Shown here: positions 1 to 8,776 of the stretch, piece by piece | Numbering within the stretch: the first letter of the stretch is position 1 | Layout of the letters: every line of letters starts with the position of its first letter | From: Clostridium rhizosphaerae | GTDB lineage: Bacteria; Bacillota; Clostridia; Clostridiales; Clostridiaceae | Assembly (NCBI RefSeq): GCF_016765585.1 | Contig: NZ_JAESWC010000002.1 | Coordinates: 682,001-746,000 of the forward strand | Direction of reading: 5' to 3' | Length of the DNA: 64,000 nt | Translations under genes and position numbers: made by a program | The notes under the pieces: model-generated | Told to the model about the DNA's origin: nothing | Database searches by the model: none | The model's input: the letters and a program-made list of their open reading frames with translations, nothing else

Positions 1-977
1 TCGTAGGTAGTAGAACCAATAACTCTAAGCTTCCCCCTGTCAAGAAAAGGTTTTAATATGTTTGACGCATCCATTGAGCCTCCAGAAATCGCTCCTGCTC
101 CTATTACAGTATGTATTTCATCAATAAAAACTATTGCGTTTTCTTCTTTGACAATTTTATTAAGCACCTTTTTTATTCTTTCTTCAAAATCCCCTCTATA
201 TTTTGTACCAGCAAGCATTCCCGCCATATCTATTGAATATATCTTATAGTTTTTTAATGCTTTAGGCACTTTTCCAGAAACAATAAGCTGAGCTATTCCC
301 TCAGTTATTGCAGTCTTTCCTACTCCCGGATCTCCTACGTGAACAGGATTGTTTTTAAGCCTCCTGCACAATACCTGAAGAGTTCTTTCAAGTATTTCTT
401 CTCGTCCAATTAAGGGATCCAGTTCCCCCTTTAAAGCCTTTTCAGTAAGTTCAACAGCAAAATTATTTAAAATGCTTCTATCATTATTTTCTTTTGTATC
501 ATCTTCCGTCTCAATTTTGCTTATACCTTCAGATAAATTTCTTCTAATATCGATTTTTGATACACCATGAGTAATGTAATTTAATATATCAAGCCTTGTT
601 ATTCCTTGTTCTTTTAAAAAGAAGCTCCCAAAGCCTTCCTCTTCATCATATATCGCAACTAAAATATCACCAAAAGATATTACTTTCTTTCCACTTGAAA
701 GCACATGGCTTGCTGCAGACGACAAAATGCTGTCTACTCCTAGTGTTTGCACTGGTTCCTTATTATCAATTTTATCTACGTACGCGTCTAAGTAATTTTT
801 AATATCTTTTTTTAGTTCATCAATATTTGCTCCGCAGCTTTCAACTATTTCTTTACTTTCATCAAAAAATAATGCTGCATATAAAATATGCTCCGGAGTT
901 ATGTACTGGTGTTTATCAGCTTTTGCTTCGTTGTATGCAGCCATAAAAATTTCGTTTAAAAGTCTGTCAATATCCAT
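1..977 (-). CDS. clpA: ATP-dependent Clp protease ATP-binding subunit ClpA (5' part, cut by window edge)
   Basis: About 325 N-terminal residues are present and the 3' end lies beyond base 1. The translation shows a Clp N-terminal repeat domain, then the first AAA+ module with Walker A GDPGVGKT at residues 215-222 (bases 312-335) and a Walker B IVFIDEIH further on. ClpA is the hexameric cytoplasmic unfoldase that feeds substrates to ClpP. The start at 977 lies two bases after the clpS stop, so the two genes are almost certainly cotranscribed and translationally coupled. This supports ClpA rather than ClpC or ClpB, since ClpS is the ClpA adaptor. The D2 module cannot be checked here. Confidence 0.93.
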   Translation of the reverse strand, partial: MDIDRLLNEIFMAAYNEAKADKHQYITPEHILYAALFFDESKEIVESCGANIDELKKDIKNYLDAYVDKIDNKEPVQTLGVDSILSSAASHVLSSGKKVISFGDILVAIYDEEEGFGSFFLKEQGITRLDILNYITHGVSKIDIRRNLSEGISKIETEDDTKENNDRSILNNFAVELTEKALKGELDPLIGREEILERTLQVLCRRLKNNPVHVGDPGVGKTAITEGIAQLIVSGKVPKALKNYKIYSIDMAGMLAGTKYRGDFEERIKKVLNKIVKEENAIVFIDEIHTVIGAGAISGGSMDASNILKPFLDRGKLRVIGSTTY

Positions 978-979
978 AT

Positions 980-1279
980 TTATTCCTCTTTCAAGCTTAA
1001 TTTTAATGGAAAACCTTTTTGGTTTGCTTCATTATGCACTTGAGTGATTTTGGTAACAGCAATATCGTAAGGATAAACTCCCGCTATTCCAGAACCTTTT
1101 TTATGTACATCAAGCATTATCATAGTAGCTTCAGGTACTGATTTGCTAAATATATCCCTTAATATTTCTATAACAAACTCCATAGTAGTATAATCATCAT
1201 TGTGCATAATAACCTTATACAGCTTAGGTCTATTAACTTTTACCTTTTGTTCTTCCTTAACTAAAGTCTTTTCTCCCAT
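980..1279 (-). CDS. clpS: ATP-dependent Clp protease adaptor ClpS
   Basis: This 99-residue protein is typical of ClpS: a flexible charged N-terminus, then a core containing YKVIMHNDDYTTMEFV, a signature of the family, and a VHKKGSG loop. ClpS binds proteins with destabilising N-terminal residues and delivers them to ClpA (N-degron pathway). The ATG at 1279 is preceded by a TGGAG ribosome binding site. It is the first gene of a clpS-clpA operon. Family identity is clear; substrate choice in this organism is inferred from the family. Confidence 0.97.
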   Translation of the reverse strand: MGEKTLVKEEQKVKVNRPKLYKVIMHNDDYTTMEFVIEILRDIFSKSVPEATMIMLDVHKKGSGIAGVYPYDIAVTKITQVHNEANQKGFPLKLSLKEE

Positions 1280-1374
1280 ATTAACAACTCCATATATAAT
1301 ATATACTTTTATATTGTTGACTTTATAATTGAATTTATCACAAAATATTGCTAAAAGCTAGTAATACCTTATAT

Positions 1375-1403
1375 TTTTCACTTTAGTTCGAGACTAGTGA
1401 AAA
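1375..1403. repeat. Inverted repeat between divergent genes
   Basis: Perfect 8-bp arms TTTTCACT (1375-1382) and AGTGAAAA (1396-1403) sit between clpS and the divergent small gene at 1469. It does not match the CtsR heptad repeat. It could be an operator or a small hairpin; function unknown. Confidence 0.3.
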
Positions 1404-1468
1404 TATAGTATAAAATTCTTCCCTCTGCTAAAAATAAAATACAGCTTTAATAAATTGAGGTGATTAAG

Positions 1469-1660
1469 GTGAAGCCAAAAGAGGAACTTAAAATTAACTC
1501 TAATAATGTAAACTCTATCAATTACAGGCCTCAAACTACAAATACATCAGCAGAGTCCGAGGATAAAGGCAGAATAACCTCCAGGCAGGCTGGAAATGAA
1601 GTTCGAAATGCAGTAGAAAGCTTTGAGCGCGAAATAGTGGCCAGAAGCAAATTTGACTAA
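1469..1660 (+). CDS. Small protein with a SASP-like C-terminal motif
   Basis: A 63-residue ORF. I chose the GTG at 1469 over the in-frame GTG at 1460 because GAGGTG at 1457-1462 makes a good Shine-Dalgarno six bases before 1469, while 1460 lies inside it. Residues around GRITSRQAGNEV resemble the GxLTSREAGxVGG signature in the C-terminal half of alpha/beta small acid-soluble spore proteins, also seen in the true SASP at 8429. The N-terminal SASP helix is absent and the N-terminus is Asn/Ser/Thr-rich and probably disordered. It is followed directly by a strong hairpin terminator. A spore role is a guess from this motif; it may be unrelated. Confidence 0.6.
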   Translation: MKPKEELKINSNNVNSINYRPQTTNTSAESEDKGRITSRQAGNEVRNAVESFEREIVARSKFD

Positions 1661-1701
1661 TAGAAAAGGTACAGCAATAGTAAGCTTGTACCTTTTCTAT
1701 T
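1659..1701. terminator. Bidirectional hairpin terminator
   Basis: Perfect 15-bp arms at 1659-1673 and 1687-1701 with a 13-base loop. It lies between the 3' ends of the convergent genes at 1469-1660 and 1716-2960 and can serve both. Confidence 0.85.
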
Positions 1702-1715
1702 AGTAATCTATTATA

Positions 1716-2960
1716 TTATTGTGCGCTAACCTGTATGGCAGATGCTCTTGGGTATTTGCTTGTATCCCATTGGTGGTCTTTAGATAATTGACTATCTGAC
1801 ACATCAAAATAATTATAGTAAACTTTGCCTTTTTCATCCGGCACTGGATCATCCCAGGTAGCATCAACCAGTGTGTACACTCCGTTTATTTTAACCATGT
1901 TCCATGCATGTGGTATTTTGTTTCCTCCATCTATTCCATAGCCTGTAACAGATTTAGCCTCAAGGCCGGCCATTCTCATAAGCTTAAGCATAGCTTTTGA
2001 ATAACCTTCGCAGACTGCGCTGCCATTAATAAATACTCCATAATCATTAAACACAGTTCCCGGAAGTGTTCCATTTATATAGTCGTTATAGTCATAGGAT
2101 GTGTGTGAAACAATATAATCATGAATGGCTTTCTCTTTATCTAAATCGCTCATTCCCGGCTTTATTATCTCTGATATTATCTGCTTAGCTTTAGATTCAG
2201 AAGTATCTCTCATGGATAGAAGCTTGTCCTTACTGAATTTGTATTGAAATTGAATGTTTAATACGTTTATATTACCCATGGAATATATTCTGGCCTTAAC
2301 AGATGTAAGCCCATAATCAATGTCATAATTATCTATCATTAAGCTGTCAATTACATTAAGGTTGAATATATTGCTGTCATAGTTATTAACTTTAATGTAA
2401 ACGCTGCTTTCAAAATTTTTCAAAGAGTTATATACTGTCTTATAATAATCATTGTAGCTGCTAACTTCATAATTGATTGCAGGAAGTCCAGGTATACTTG
2501 ATACACTGCTTGCTTGGTTTTGTGCAGCTGTCTGAGTCTGCTGTCCCTGCCCCTCTGTATTAGTTTGCTGATTACTGGATTGAGCTGGTGGAGGCACAGG
2601 TATTTGAACCTTTTCTACAGTATTTACTACCTGAGGCTTTGCTGGCGGATTAACTTTAGGAGCTTCTGCTACAATTTTCTTTGGTGTATTATTGCTTTTA
2701 GGAAGAGTGCTTGTCTTATTATTTGATGAAGTACTGCCTGATGTCTTTTGACTGCTGCTTTGAGTGTTGTTAGACGCAGTACTAACCTTATTGTTTTCTT
2801 CCTTTTTTACAGCTTGCTGCACAACATTTGTTTGCTGCTTGCTGCTGTCTATGTTTACATCATTTCCTTTTGCTGATATGCTGCCTGAAGGTTTTGCTGC
2901 ACATCCCCACAGCATTGAGACAGATAATAATATAATAATGCTCTTTTTAAATCTATTCAT
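1716..2960 (-). CDS. Lipoprotein with transglutaminase-like domain
   Basis: About 414 residues with the ATG at 2960; GGGAG lies nine bases upstream, whereas the in-frame ATG at 2969 directly abuts that site. The N-terminus is a lipoprotein signal peptide ending in LWGC, with lipidated Cys near residue 20. Residues 25-160 are a Ser/Asn/Gln/Thr/Pro-rich linker suited to crossing the cell wall. The C-terminal third is a transglutaminase-like fold with the expected Cys (AVCEGYSKAM), His (PHAWNMVKI) and Asp (LVDATWDDP) triad. Such proteins act outside the cell as peptidases, cross-linkers or wall-associated factors; substrate unknown. It appears monocistronic. Confidence 0.85.
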   Translation of the reverse strand: MNRFKKSIIILLSVSMLWGCAAKPSGSISAKGNDVNIDSSKQQTNVVQQAVKKEENNKVSTASNNTQSSSQKTSGSTSSNNKTSTLPKSNNTPKKIVAEAPKVNPPAKPQVVNTVEKVQIPVPPPAQSSNQQTNTEGQGQQTQTAAQNQASSVSSIPGLPAINYEVSSYNDYYKTVYNSLKNFESSVYIKVNNYDSNIFNLNVIDSLMIDNYDIDYGLTSVKARIYSMGNINVLNIQFQYKFSKDKLLSMRDTSESKAKQIISEIIKPGMSDLDKEKAIHDYIVSHTSYDYNDYINGTLPGTVFNDYGVFINGSAVCEGYSKAMLKLMRMAGLEAKSVTGYGIDGGNKIPHAWNMVKINGVYTLVDATWDDPVPDEKGKVYYNYFDVSDSQLSKDHQWDTSKYPRASAIQVSAQ

Positions 2961-3052
2961 AAAACCCATCTCCCTTATAATAATAATCTAATAATACTAC
3001 AAGACAGATTTATCGACAATATTTTACATGATATTTAACAATTATATAATAT

Positions 3053-4432
3053 TTAAAAGCTGGACCATTCAAGCATTCTATACTCCTTAATAGCATTTGG
3101 AGCGTATTCGTATTCTTTTTCTTTCACCTTTACATTTGAAAGTTTTTTAACAACTCCATAGGATTTTTTAAGTGAAAGTTCCTCACCCTTTTCTGTTAAA
3201 ACCCAAATTGTATTTTTATGAACGGGGGTAATTCCAAGTTCTTCTTCTCCTAAACCATCAGTAAAATATATAAGCACATGATTTCTTAGCCTGTTCTTAG
3301 CTAAATACTCAAAAACTGGAGTGAATTTTGTGTTTCCTCTGGTATTGACCTTCTTTTTTATCTGTTTTATGTTACTAGCTTTATAAACCCTTCTAATATC
3401 ACTGTCACATTCAATAATTGTTATATCAGAAGGATAATTTCTAACTATTGAAAATACTTCACTCATTATTTCTTCAATTTCTTTGTCAGTTACACTTCCG
3501 CTTATATCTATAGCAACAGCAATCTCAGCAATATGTCTTGACAACTTACCTCTTAAGTCTAAACGCTCAGGCTGCCTTCTATCTCTTCTTGTTATTGTTT
3601 TTTTATAACCTGCAGGAAGTGTACCCAAAAGTCTTTTTAAATAATCCTTCCAGGTAACCTCTGATTTTCTATTTAATTCTCTATAAAGCTGCTCTATGCT
3701 TTCAGGCAGCTTTCCTTTAGATGCGTTTTCAGCGAGCTTTTTAACTGTTTCTTTTATTGCTTGTTCATCAAAATCAACATTTATATTCCAAAAATCATGA
3801 ACTGTCTCTTCATCATGCTCTCTTTTAATATAGCCCTCCTCAAAATCCAGTTTATCACTTTCATCATTTTTATTTGCATCCTTTTTAAGCTTATCAATAG
3901 CTTCTTGAATTTTATCTGCATACTGCTCCATTGTTAACTCATCTTTTAAATCCACATTATAGGAATTTCTTACACTATCTATATTGTCCATCCATAAAGG
4001 CAGGTTAACTATGTATTGATTTATGGATATATCCATAGCTAAGCTTACAGCCAGGCTGCTGTATTTATACCTAAGTGCTCTTTGTCTTATATGATGACCG
4101 CTCATTATGTGATATATCTCATGCTTTATGAGAGCCTGCATTTCAAGCAAAGAACAGTTTAAGAATACAGCAGGATTAAAATACATCACAAATCCCTCTT
4201 TTGTCATTCTTGTTCCTAAAGCAGAAGGTAAATCAAGCTTCATTTCTCGTTTTAATTGAATTAGAAATTGAGCAAAAAAATTATCGCCGCTACTCATCAT
4301 AGAAAATGTGCACAACTCAATGAGCCTGTAAAATTTCTGCCTGAATTCCTCTGTAAGCTCGTTCTCATAATTTACATTAGAAATATATACAAATAGTTCG
4401 TCCTTTAATTGTTGAAACTTGCTTGCTTCCAT
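3053..4432 (-). CDS. VWA-like protein with N-terminal metallopeptidase-like domain (DUF2201 type)
   Basis: The 459 residues hold two recognisable parts. Residues 1-150 contain LIKHEIYHIMSGHH, an HExxH zinc-binding motif at 104-108, as in the putative metallopeptidase domain of DUF2201 proteins. Residues about 300-455 are a VWA-like fold with the metal-ion-dependent adhesion motif DISGS at 309-313. A charged linker separates them. It starts eight bases after the stop of the MoxR-like ATPase, so the two are coupled. Known MoxR/VWA pairs work as ATP-driven chaperone or metal-insertion machines. The substrate here is unknown, and proteolytic activity of the HEIYH site is not established. No signal peptide, so cytoplasmic. 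Confidence 0.88.
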   Translation of the reverse strand: MEASKFQQLKDELFVYISNVNYENELTEEFRQKFYRLIELCTFSMMSSGDNFFAQFLIQLKREMKLDLPSALGTRMTKEGFVMYFNPAVFLNCSLLEMQALIKHEIYHIMSGHHIRQRALRYKYSSLAVSLAMDISINQYIVNLPLWMDNIDSVRNSYNVDLKDELTMEQYADKIQEAIDKLKKDANKNDESDKLDFEEGYIKREHDEETVHDFWNINVDFDEQAIKETVKKLAENASKGKLPESIEQLYRELNRKSEVTWKDYLKRLLGTLPAGYKKTITRRDRRQPERLDLRGKLSRHIAEIAVAIDISGSVTDKEIEEIMSEVFSIVRNYPSDITIIECDSDIRRVYKASNIKQIKKKVNTRGNTKFTPVFEYLAKNRLRNHVLIYFTDGLGEEELGITPVHKNTIWVLTEKGEELSLKKSYGVVKKLSNVKVKEKEYEYAPNAIKEYRMLEWSSF

Positions 4433-4440
4433 AAAGTTAC

Positions 4441-5574
4441 CTAACCCTCTACTTCATTATAAATTTGAAAAAAGCCTTCTATAAAGGAATCGTCATCTAA
4501 AAAATCCTTATAGATACTCTCTTCATAGCCTTCCTTAATCTCTCTCATAATACCAATCTTTAAGTCCTGAGGATAGTTTTGAATAAACTCTGAAAATATT
4601 CTTACTTTATCTTTTTTATCTTCACTATCTTTTATATAATGAAGTATATTTTTCGCTGCCATATATAGCCTTGAATGACTTTCCCTCTTCACTCTAGCCT
4701 TCATTTCTTCACTGATTAAAGTTTCATTAAATATATCCTCAGGAGTAATTAATGGATTTTTGCTGTTTTCAATAAAATTATAAAATTCCTGTGCAATGCT
4801 TCCTCCAACATTTCCTCTTATAATATTTAAAAGTATTTTAGAAGGAAACCTATCCTTTTTTTTGAGGTACACCTTATAGGAATTTGACACTCTTTCCCAG
4901 CTCCTCGGAGTTGCTTTTACCATCTCATTTGAATAAGGTGTATGAAGATATTCAGGAAAGGATGAAATAAACTCAAGTACATCCCTTTGTATATTCCCTT
5001 CCTCTACACCCCAAGCAAGCCATGTCTTAACCTCAGCTTCAAGCTCAATCCATACAAAGCGGTCTTCCTGAGCAGGATCCATATCTACAACTTGATAATC
5101 ACTTCCGGAATATTTTTCGTACTTATTTGAAGGGTTCATAGCTGCTGCCACAAATACATTTTCAGGCAGTCTATATCCATTTATTTCTCTATTTAAAATT
5201 ATGTTCATAAGCTCCTGCTGAACAGTATGCTCACAGCGGTTTATTTCATCTATAAAAAGAAGTATAGTCATTTCAGGCTTTTCACTCAAAGCCTTATCTA
5301 TCTCCTGAAGCTTTGTATGAACAGCATATACTGTTCTTTTTCTTCTCTCTTCTTTTCCATCTATGTAAACTCTGTATTCTTCTACTGTTGGAAGACCACC
5401 TATCTCCCCTTCCTTAAGCATATTTCCGTCTATAACTATACTATAATATTCTTTTTTGCTGCACAGCTTTTTTATTAATGCTGTTTTTCCTATGCCGCTC
5501 TCTCCAATTAATAGCGGAACAGCTCCACTCTCTAATACAAGTTCTGTTGTCATTAACGCATCTGTAAAATTCAT
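4441..5574 (-). CDS. MoxR-family AAA+ ATPase
   Basis: 377 residues with Walker A GESGIGKT at 24-31, Walker B LLFIDEIN with acidic residues at 109-110, and a sensor-type AAMNPS around 143-149. The lengthy insert after Walker A and the sequence context fit the MoxR/AAA_5 group. These ATPases form hexamers and remodel a partner protein, generally a VWA protein encoded next to them, as here. It is the middle gene of a three-gene operon, 15 bases after the repeat protein and 8 bases before the VWA gene. Start ATG 5574 has AAAGGA upstream. Confidence 0.92.
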   Translation of the reverse strand: MNFTDALMTTELVLESGAVPLLIGESGIGKTALIKKLCSKKEYYSIVIDGNMLKEGEIGGLPTVEEYRVYIDGKEERRKRTVYAVHTKLQEIDKALSEKPEMTILLFIDEINRCEHTVQQELMNIILNREINGYRLPENVFVAAAMNPSNKYEKYSGSDYQVVDMDPAQEDRFVWIELEAEVKTWLAWGVEEGNIQRDVLEFISSFPEYLHTPYSNEMVKATPRSWERVSNSYKVYLKKKDRFPSKILLNIIRGNVGGSIAQEFYNFIENSKNPLITPEDIFNETLISEEMKARVKRESHSRLYMAAKNILHYIKDSEDKKDKVRIFSEFIQNYPQDLKIGIMREIKEGYEESIYKDFLDDDSFIEGFFQIYNEVEG

Positions 5575-5589
5575 AAATAAAATCCTTTC

Positions 5590-6366
5590 TTAAAAGCCTA
5601 ATTTATAGTCTACCAGTATTTTTTTTGCTTCTCTGCTCCCATAGTTATAAATAAATTTAACTTTATTTATAGGAAGAGAATCGCAGTTAATAAACTTAAT
5701 AATATAATCTTTATCTAAAGCTTCGTCCTTAAGTTTTTCTTTTAATATTTTCTGAACTATATTTAAATCAAAATTTTTAATATATTTTACAACATCTATA
5801 TTATCATTAATAAAAAGTGATTTCGCTTCTTCATTGATATTTTTTATATATAAAACCGCTTCGGCATTTTTTAGTATCGCTGCTCTTTGTACGGTTAAAC
5901 TTGGATTGTTAATATATTTGATTGCAGCAAAATATTTTGAAACTGCAAGAAGCTGAATTTCTTCCGAAGGATTCTTAATATACTGTATAGAATCCCAATC
6001 CTTGTTTACAGCTATAGACTGAATTTTTTCTGAAGGATTACCAATATATTGTATAGCCCATCCTTTTATGGCTACGGCTTTCTCAAGAACCGCTTCAGAT
6101 GGATTTTTTATAAATCTGATTGCATTCCATGCTTTTTCAATAGCATAAAGACACATCTCTTCTTCAGGTTCATCAATATACTCAATCGCCCAGACATTTG
6201 ATTTTAATGCCTCCCATTTTACACTTAAAGATGGATTATTAAAATATTTTATCATTGTGCCATTCTTATTAACCGCAATTTTAAGCATTTCTTCTGTTGG
6301 ATTTTCTATCATCTTTATATAGCTTGGATCTCTTTCAATTATTTGCAGAATTTTATTATTATCCAT
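5590..6366 (-). CDS. Solenoid protein of nine 22-residue repeats
   Basis: Unrecognised function. From residue 11 to 208 the 258-residue protein is nine consecutive units of exactly 22 residues, with no insertions, of the pattern xKxxxAIxYIxNPSExxxxxAV (11-32, 33-54, 55-76, 77-98, 99-120, 121-142, 143-164, 165-186, 187-208). Each unit looks like a helix-turn-helix pair, so the protein should form an alpha-solenoid resembling DUF4116-like repeats. It has no signal peptide or membrane segment. It is first in the operon with the MoxR ATPase and the VWA protein, so it is probably their adaptor or substrate-recognition subunit (inference). GAGGTGAT precedes the ATG at 6366. Confidence 0.85.
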   Translation of the reverse strand: MDNNKILQIIERDPSYIKMIENPTEEMLKIAVNKNGTMIKYFNNPSLSVKWEALKSNVWAIEYIDEPEEEMCLYAIEKAWNAIRFIKNPSEAVLEKAVAIKGWAIQYIGNPSEKIQSIAVNKDWDSIQYIKNPSEEIQLLAVSKYFAAIKYINNPSLTVQRAAILKNAEAVLYIKNINEEAKSLFINDNIDVVKYIKNFDLNIVQKILKEKLKDEALDKDYIIKFINCDSLPINKVKFIYNYGSREAKKILVDYKLGF

Positions 6367-6549
6367 ATGCCAATCACCTCGAATATTTGTATAACTAATA
6401 ATTATTATTAATTATATTATAGTACACTTTTACAAAAACGAAATATGTAAAATAAATTTTATTCAATTAATTTTTTAGAATTTTAATATATACAATGCGA
6501 AAGTTCTAATACATTAATGCATTGTATATATTATCTATTATGAAACAAC

Positions 6550-6579
6550 TTGATAAAATTTTGTATACTAATGTAATAA
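6550..6579 (+). promoter_or_regulatory. Probable sigma-A promoter for the 6633 gene
   Basis: TTGATA at 6550-6555 and TAATAA at 6574-6579, separated by 18 bases, 54 bases before the start codon of the gene at 6633. Confidence 0.4.
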
Positions 6580-6632
6580 ACAATATAGTATACTTGTATA
6601 GAAGTCCATGATTTATAAGGAGTGTATATATA

Positions 6633-7544
6633 ATGGAAAAGGTTAATGATCTAAAAATTCACGTGAATGACTATATAATTGACATAATTAATCAAGAAGA
6701 TTTTAAGCAGAATATAAGAACCCTTCTAATCAATGAGATAAAAAATATAATATTATTCAAGAGTGAAGATTTAATTCATACAGATATTTATATAACTATA
6801 AAGTCCAGAATAAAAAAAAATATAACTGAACTTATAAAAACAAAGAATTTCAAAGATGGAATATATAAATTTATAGATAATAACATAACGGACTTAGAAA
6901 ATTCTAATCGAACTTTGGATACAATAATTCCTGCTGCTGCTTTAAATAGTCTTAAGGTTTACATCTATAATCATAAGGATGACATTATATCTTCTCTTAA
7001 GGATTTTTTAAATAGTGAAAGTATAGATAAAAAGATACGCTTAGAGTTAAACAATGTGTTAAATGGCATCAATCCTATGGTATCTAGATTCATAAATACT
7101 TCAAATATTTATACTAAGCTTAAAGATTCTATTAATAGTTATCTTGAAAATCCATCAAATGTAATGGAAGTTATTAATATGATTAATTCTCAGATCGACA
7201 CCTTGACTAAAAAGAAAATTTCCGACTTTTCTTCAAGCTTTCCAACTGAGGGAAGAAAGGCATTAATAAATTCGATTACAGAAGGTGCTATTCAAAATAT
7301 TTTATCTAATAACTTTATTGATATGTCTATGAATCTTATCGATGACAAATTAATGTTTCAATTATCAAATTTAAAAAGAAATACTGATAAGCTAAATAAT
7401 GACTTGAACAATTTAGTTACAACATTTATGAGTAGTTACTATACATCTATAACAGCTAGTGACAGTTTTAAAGAAATAATATCCATTATTTCAAACAATT
7501 TAATTGATGAGCTGCTACGTAAACCACTGATTGAATTAATTTAA
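6633..7544 (+). CDS. Helical protein of unknown function
   Basis: I do not recognise this 303-residue protein. It is Ile/Asn/Lys/Ser-rich with long predicted amphipathic helices and repeated aliphatic spacing, has no signal peptide, no membrane segment and only rare Cys or Trp. The stretch around SFPTEGRKALINSITEGAIQ and the repeated INS/ISNNLIDELL segments recall the helical body of DUF445 proteins, but the N-terminal membrane helices of that family are absent, so this is a weak resemblance. AAGGAG lies eight bases before the ATG. It is transcribed alone, flanked by a promoter-like region and a strong terminator. Confidence 0.75.
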   Translation: MEKVNDLKIHVNDYIIDIINQEDFKQNIRTLLINEIKNIILFKSEDLIHTDIYITIKSRIKKNITELIKTKNFKDGIYKFIDNNITDLENSNRTLDTIIPAAALNSLKVYIYNHKDDIISSLKDFLNSESIDKKIRLELNNVLNGINPMVSRFINTSNIYTKLKDSINSYLENPSNVMEVINMINSQIDTLTKKKISDFSSSFPTEGRKALINSITEGAIQNILSNNFIDMSMNLIDDKLMFQLSNLKRNTDKLNNDLNNLVTTFMSSYYTSITASDSFKEIISIISNNLIDELLRKPLIELI

Positions 7545-7552
7545 TATATTTC

Positions 7553-7604
7553 TGCAGCATAAAAGACTTTTGGATTATTATTTTTAAAAGTCTTTTATGC
7601 TGCA
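7553..7604. terminator. Bidirectional hairpin terminator
   Basis: A perfect 19-bp stem (arms 7553-7571 and 7586-7604) between the convergent genes ending at 7544 and 7636. Confidence 0.85.
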
Positions 7605-7635
7605 AAGTTATATAAATATATAAATATTTACATAT

Positions 7636-7971
7636 TTATTTGTTTTGCTGCTGGAGTATTTGGGAAGCCTCCTGCATATCCTGCTTAATCTGCTGACCAG
7701 GACTTGCAAAAGCATTATACCATCCCTTTTGCATTGCCATATCTGAGAGTGCAAAATGCTCGCTGATACTTGTATTTAGCTGATTGGTAAGTATTTGTCT
7801 CAGCTGAGGATTGGCGGCTTCTGTTACTGCCTTACTGAGCATTGTTATGTCATTTTTTGAACTAGTAATCATATCTAAAGCTAATTCTTTATCAGGAAGA
7901 AAACTATTTTTATTGTTATTATTGTTATTATTATTTTCATCTTCTGATAAGAAATTGTTTAACCATGACAT
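7636..7971 (-). CDS. CotF-like spore coat protein
   Basis: 111 residues from the ATG at 7971, which has AAAGGAGG seven bases upstream; longer in-frame readings to 8022 lack a ribosome binding site. An N-terminal run of eight Asn is followed by a helical domain with the pattern KELALDMITSSKNDITMLSKA and SEHFALSDMAMQKGWYNA, typical of the CotF-like spore coat family (ferritin-like helical bundle). The C-terminus is Gln-rich. It is deposited on the spore surface in related clostridia (family knowledge). It lies 82 bases after the related coat gene at 8054 and is probably cotranscribed with it. Confidence 0.82.
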   Translation of the reverse strand: MSWLNNFLSEDENNNNNNNNKNSFLPDKELALDMITSSKNDITMLSKAVTEAANPQLRQILTNQLNTSISEHFALSDMAMQKGWYNAFASPGQQIKQDMQEASQILQQQNK

Positions 7972-8053
7972 ATTTATTCCTCCTTTCAAAACCAAATGAC
8001 AATTCGTATTATCACGGACCACTTAATAATTAATCTGTAAGTATATTTATACT

Positions 8054-8326
8054 CTATTGATTTTGAGAGTTATTTCCACCACCGCTTTGGTTATTATTTT
8101 GATTATTATTCTGGTTATTAGTCTGCAAATTAACTTGTGTATTAACAAAATTTTGAAGTTCTTGTATTCGTGCCTTTTTATTATTTAAAGAATTTTGAAT
8201 AATAGCCTTTAAATTTTCATCCTGTACCATAGAAACTGTTGCATTTAATTTCTTAGAAGCTAAAATATTTGAGTTTAAAAGTTCATGAAGCTCTAAAATT
8301 TCATGAGGAGCTATCTGACTATTCAT
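8054..8326 (-). CDS. CotF-like spore coat protein, short
   Basis: 90 residues. The first 68 form a two-helix unit (IAPHEILELHELLNSNILAS) like the N-terminal half of CotF-family coat proteins, and the tail is a low-complexity Gln/Asn/Gly segment. The ATG at 8326 has AAGGAGGT upstream at ideal spacing. The gene pairs with the second coat gene at 7636, so the two may form one helical-bundle complex in the spore coat. It stands immediately after a terminator belonging to the SASP gene, so it must have its own promoter or depend on readthrough. Confidence 0.8.
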   Translation of the reverse strand: MNSQIAPHEILELHELLNSNILASKKLNATVSMVQDENLKAIIQNSLNNKKARIQELQNFVNTQVNLQTNNQNNNQNNNQSGGGNNSQNQ

Positions 8327-8347
8327 TTCTCAACCTCCTTATTCTTT

Positions 8348-8383
8348 AAAAAAAGAGCCGAAACCCGTAGGTTTCAGCTCTTT
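8348..8383 (-). terminator. Rho-independent terminator of the SASP gene
   Basis: Arms 8352-8365 and 8370-8383, 14 bp with one mismatch and a CGTA loop, followed on the minus strand by a run of seven T. Confidence 0.9.
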
Positions 8384-8428
8384 ACTTATAATATGGAATT
8401 TAATCCTAACCTTCAAGTATATGTTGGA

Positions 8429-8623
8429 TTATAGATTTTTTTCGTAAGCTTCAACCATTCTCTTAACCATTTGTCCGCCTACTGATCCAGCTTCTCTTGA
8501 AGTTAAATCTCCATTGTATCCTTCTTTAAGCTCAACGCCTACTTCTCTTGCTGCTTCCATCTTAAATCTATCTAAACCTGCCTTAGCTTGTGGTACTAAA
8601 ACTCTATTACTTCTGCTTGCCAT
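8429..8623 (-). CDS. Alpha/beta-type small acid-soluble spore protein (SASP)
   Basis: 64 residues, the usual length. It contains both family signatures: an N-terminal helix with KAGLDRFKMEAAREVGVEL, including the GPR-protease-type cleavage region, and the C-terminal DLTSREAGSVGGQMVKRMVE. SASPs coat and protect DNA in the dormant spore and are degraded on germination as an amino acid source. AAGGAGG precedes the ATG. Expression is expected in the forespore under sigma-G; I could not identify a convincing sigma-G promoter by eye in the 150 bases upstream. Confidence 0.97.
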   Translation of the reverse strand: MASRSNRVLVPQAKAGLDRFKMEAAREVGVELKEGYNGDLTSREAGSVGGQMVKRMVEAYEKNL

Positions 8624-8776
8624 AATTAATTCCTCCTTCTATTTTATAATTTTTTTATTTGGTGTTGCTTTGTAATATAAGTTTGTGCTTTTTTGAGAAT
8701 AATAAACTATAAAAATATAGGCAAGCATAGTAAGTTTTAAACATATTAGCTTCTTTCTACAATTTTTCTAAATTTT

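Noticed and set aside
7880-7945. AAT/AAC-type short tandem repeat
   Set aside because: It encodes an Asn run in a coat protein; ordinary low complexity and not a CRISPR or phase-variable promoter repeat.
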